Of a DNA stretch of 16,810 bases, positions 15,636 through 16,810 are shown piece by piece. The stretch is from Paracoccaceae bacterium (lineage in GTDB: Bacteria > Pseudomonadota > Alphaproteobacteria > Rhodobacterales > Rhodobacteraceae). Below the pieces are notes generated by a model. It saw only the letters and a list, made by a program, of their open reading frames with translations, was not told the DNA's origin and did no database searches. The position numbers and the translations under genes were made by a program. The DNA lies in assembly GCA_002712045.1 (NCBI GenBank), contig PARX01000002.1:31579-48388 (forward strand). The letters run 5' to 3'. Position 1 is the stretch's first letter. The number at the start of each line of letters is the position of its first letter.

Positions 15636-16810
15636 ATGAATTTGTTCAAGTTGGGTAGTGTTTTTTCTTTTTGTCTCAAATTAGTTTTTATTATTTCGAT
15701 TTTTTGTTTTTGGATTGTACAATCAGTGACTTTAAATGCGGAGCAAATTATAAAGTCTCATGGCATATCTACCTTCGGGGATTTAAAATATCCACCTGAT
15801 TTCAAATATCTAGATTACGTAAATCCAAATGCGCCCAAGGGTGGAGAGTTTTCTACGTGGGCTTTTGGTACATTTGATAGTTTATCCCCTTACATTTTGA
15901 AGGGGAACTCTGCTAGGGGTGCAACGCTCTTTTTTGAAAGTCTGATGACTGGAACGGCGGATGAGCCCGATTCCATGTATGGCTTGTTGGCTGAAAGTAT
16001 TGAGTATCCAAAAAATAGGCAGTGGGCTATTTTTAATATTAATCCGAAAGCTAAATTTTCAGATGGAAGTGCGGTAACAGCTGCTGATGTTGTATTTTCT
16101 TTTTACACGCTTCTTGAAAAAGGTGTTCCAACTTTTAAGGTTACATTTTCAGATTTTGAAAAAGTGGAAGCTATAAATAAATACAAGGTAAAGTTTTTCT
16201 TTAAGGAAGGTTCTAATACACGAGAGTTACCACAAGCAGCTGCTGGTTTGCCAGTTTTTTCGAAAGATTATTATACTGAAAATGACTTCTCAGAAAGTAC
16301 ATTAAAGCCTCCCGTTGGATCAGGACGTTATGCTTTGCATGATATGAAGCCTGGCCTGTCTATCACCTATAAAAGACGCGAAGATTATTGGGGTAATCAT
16401 TTGCCAATAAATGTTGGTAGAGATAATTTTGATACAATAAAAATGGAATATTTTGCAGATTATATTTCAGCCTTTGAGGCATTTAAAGGTGGTGCTTATA
16501 ATTTCAGAGAAGAATATTCTAGTCAGGTTTGGGGAACGTCATATAATTTTCCAGCGTTAGAAAAAGGCTGGGTAGTAAAAACACAGCTACCAGATCAAAA
16601 CCCCTCCGGTACGCAAGGGTTTTGGATTAATCTTAGAAAAGATAAATTTAAGGATCCAAGATTACGAGAAGCGATTGGAATGATGTTTAATTTTGAATGG
16701 TCAAACCAAGCTTTATTTTATGGAATTTATAAACGTACAGATAGTTTCTGGGAGAATTCTTATTTGCAAGCTAATGGAATGCCAAGTGAAGAAGAATTGG
16801 CTTTATTAGA
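15636..16810 (+). CDS. yejA: YejA-like extracellular solute-binding protein, family 5 (partial, cut by window end)
   Basis: The frame stays open to the right edge, showing the first 391 residues of what is normally a protein of about 600. It has a signal peptide with a long hydrophobic stretch (about 12-30) and likely cleavage after LNA at 33-35; no lipobox is seen. The mature part opens with SHGISTFGDLKYP and DYVNPNAPKGGE, hallmarks of YejA-type binding proteins for peptides and microcin C. Later blocks, KFSDGSAVTAADVVFSF and PVGSGRYAL, are typical of SBP family 5. yejB, yejE and yejF would be expected beyond the edge. I chose the ATG at 15636, with GGGG 8 bases upstream; an in-frame ATG at 15606 has no Shine-Dalgarno and would add 10 residues. 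The ligand is unknown; oligopeptides are the family expectation. Confidence 0.88.
   Translation, partial: MNLFKLGSVFSFCLKLVFIISIFCFWIVQSVTLNAEQIIKSHGISTFGDLKYPPDFKYLDYVNPNAPKGGEFSTWAFGTFDSLSPYILKGNSARGATLFFESLMTGTADEPDSMYGLLAESIEYPKNRQWAIFNINPKAKFSDGSAVTAADVVFSFYTLLEKGVPTFKVTFSDFEKVEAINKYKVKFFFKEGSNTRELPQAAAGLPVFSKDYYTENDFSESTLKPPVGSGRYALHDMKPGLSITYKRREDYWGNHLPINVGRDNFDTIKMEYFADYISAFEAFKGGAYNFREEYSSQVWGTSYNFPALEKGWVVKTQLPDQNPSGTQGFWINLRKDKFKDPRLREAIGMMFNFEWSNQALFYGIYKRTDSFWENSYLQANGMPSEEELALL

Noticed and set aside
1..16810. Search for CRISPR arrays, tRNAs, insertion sequences, phage or defence genes
   Set aside because: No repeat arrays, cloverleaf-like segments, transposase motifs or terminal inverted repeats were seen; all long frames belong to recognised metabolic or information-processing families.

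Overview
The window is an AT-rich, gene-dense stretch of an alphaproteobacterial chromosome, most likely from a marine Rhodobacterales (Roseobacter-like) lineage with a compact genome. That placement is inference. It rests on the alphaproteobacterial AspRS motif 2 (FRDEDPRADRSP), the ACT-domain ESYM motif of the prephenate dehydratase, a membrane-anchored class I cytochrome c beside pheA and a YejA-like binding protein, and the ffs-dnaX-ybaB-recR block. No marker such as 16S rRNA is present.

Layout. 1-199: AT-rich upstream region with a perfect FNR-type box (TTGAT-N4-ATCAA) at 48-61. 200-4670 (+): a two-gene operon for an NAD-linked formate dehydrogenase of the two-subunit FDH1 type, with a fused NuoE/NuoF-like beta subunit and a molybdenum/tungsten alpha subunit. 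4675-7941 (-): carB, facing the formate dehydrogenase genes with a 4-nt gap. 7942-8192: divergent promoter region. 8193-9971 (+): aspS. 9988-12732 (-): dnaX-ybaB-recR operon, preceded on the same strand by the gene for the small SRP RNA (ffs, about 12840-12933), which has a clear promoter. 13026-13994 (+): nudC. 14006-14848 (-): pheA. 14979-15494 (+): membrane-anchored cytochrome c. 15636 to the window end (+): a YejA-like peptide-binding protein, cut by the right edge.

How the genes work together. The formate dehydrogenase pair would oxidise formate, the end product of C1 oxidation, to CO2 and give NADH; the FNR-type box suggests control by oxygen or nitrogen oxides. The other genes are housekeeping: carbamoyl phosphate for arginine and pyrimidines (carB), Asp-tRNA (and probably Asp-tRNA-Asn) charging, the clamp loader and recombinational repair (dnaX, ybaB, recR), SRP targeting (ffs), NAD(H) and NAD-cap hydrolysis (nudC), phenylalanine synthesis (pheA), respiratory electron transfer (cytochrome c) and peptide uptake (yejA-like).

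I see no mobile element, CRISPR array, tRNA, prophage or defence system, and no novel multigene system. The observations most worth checking are the FNR-type box upstream of the formate dehydrogenase genes and a possible programmed -1 frameshift site in dnaX that would give a gamma-sized product.
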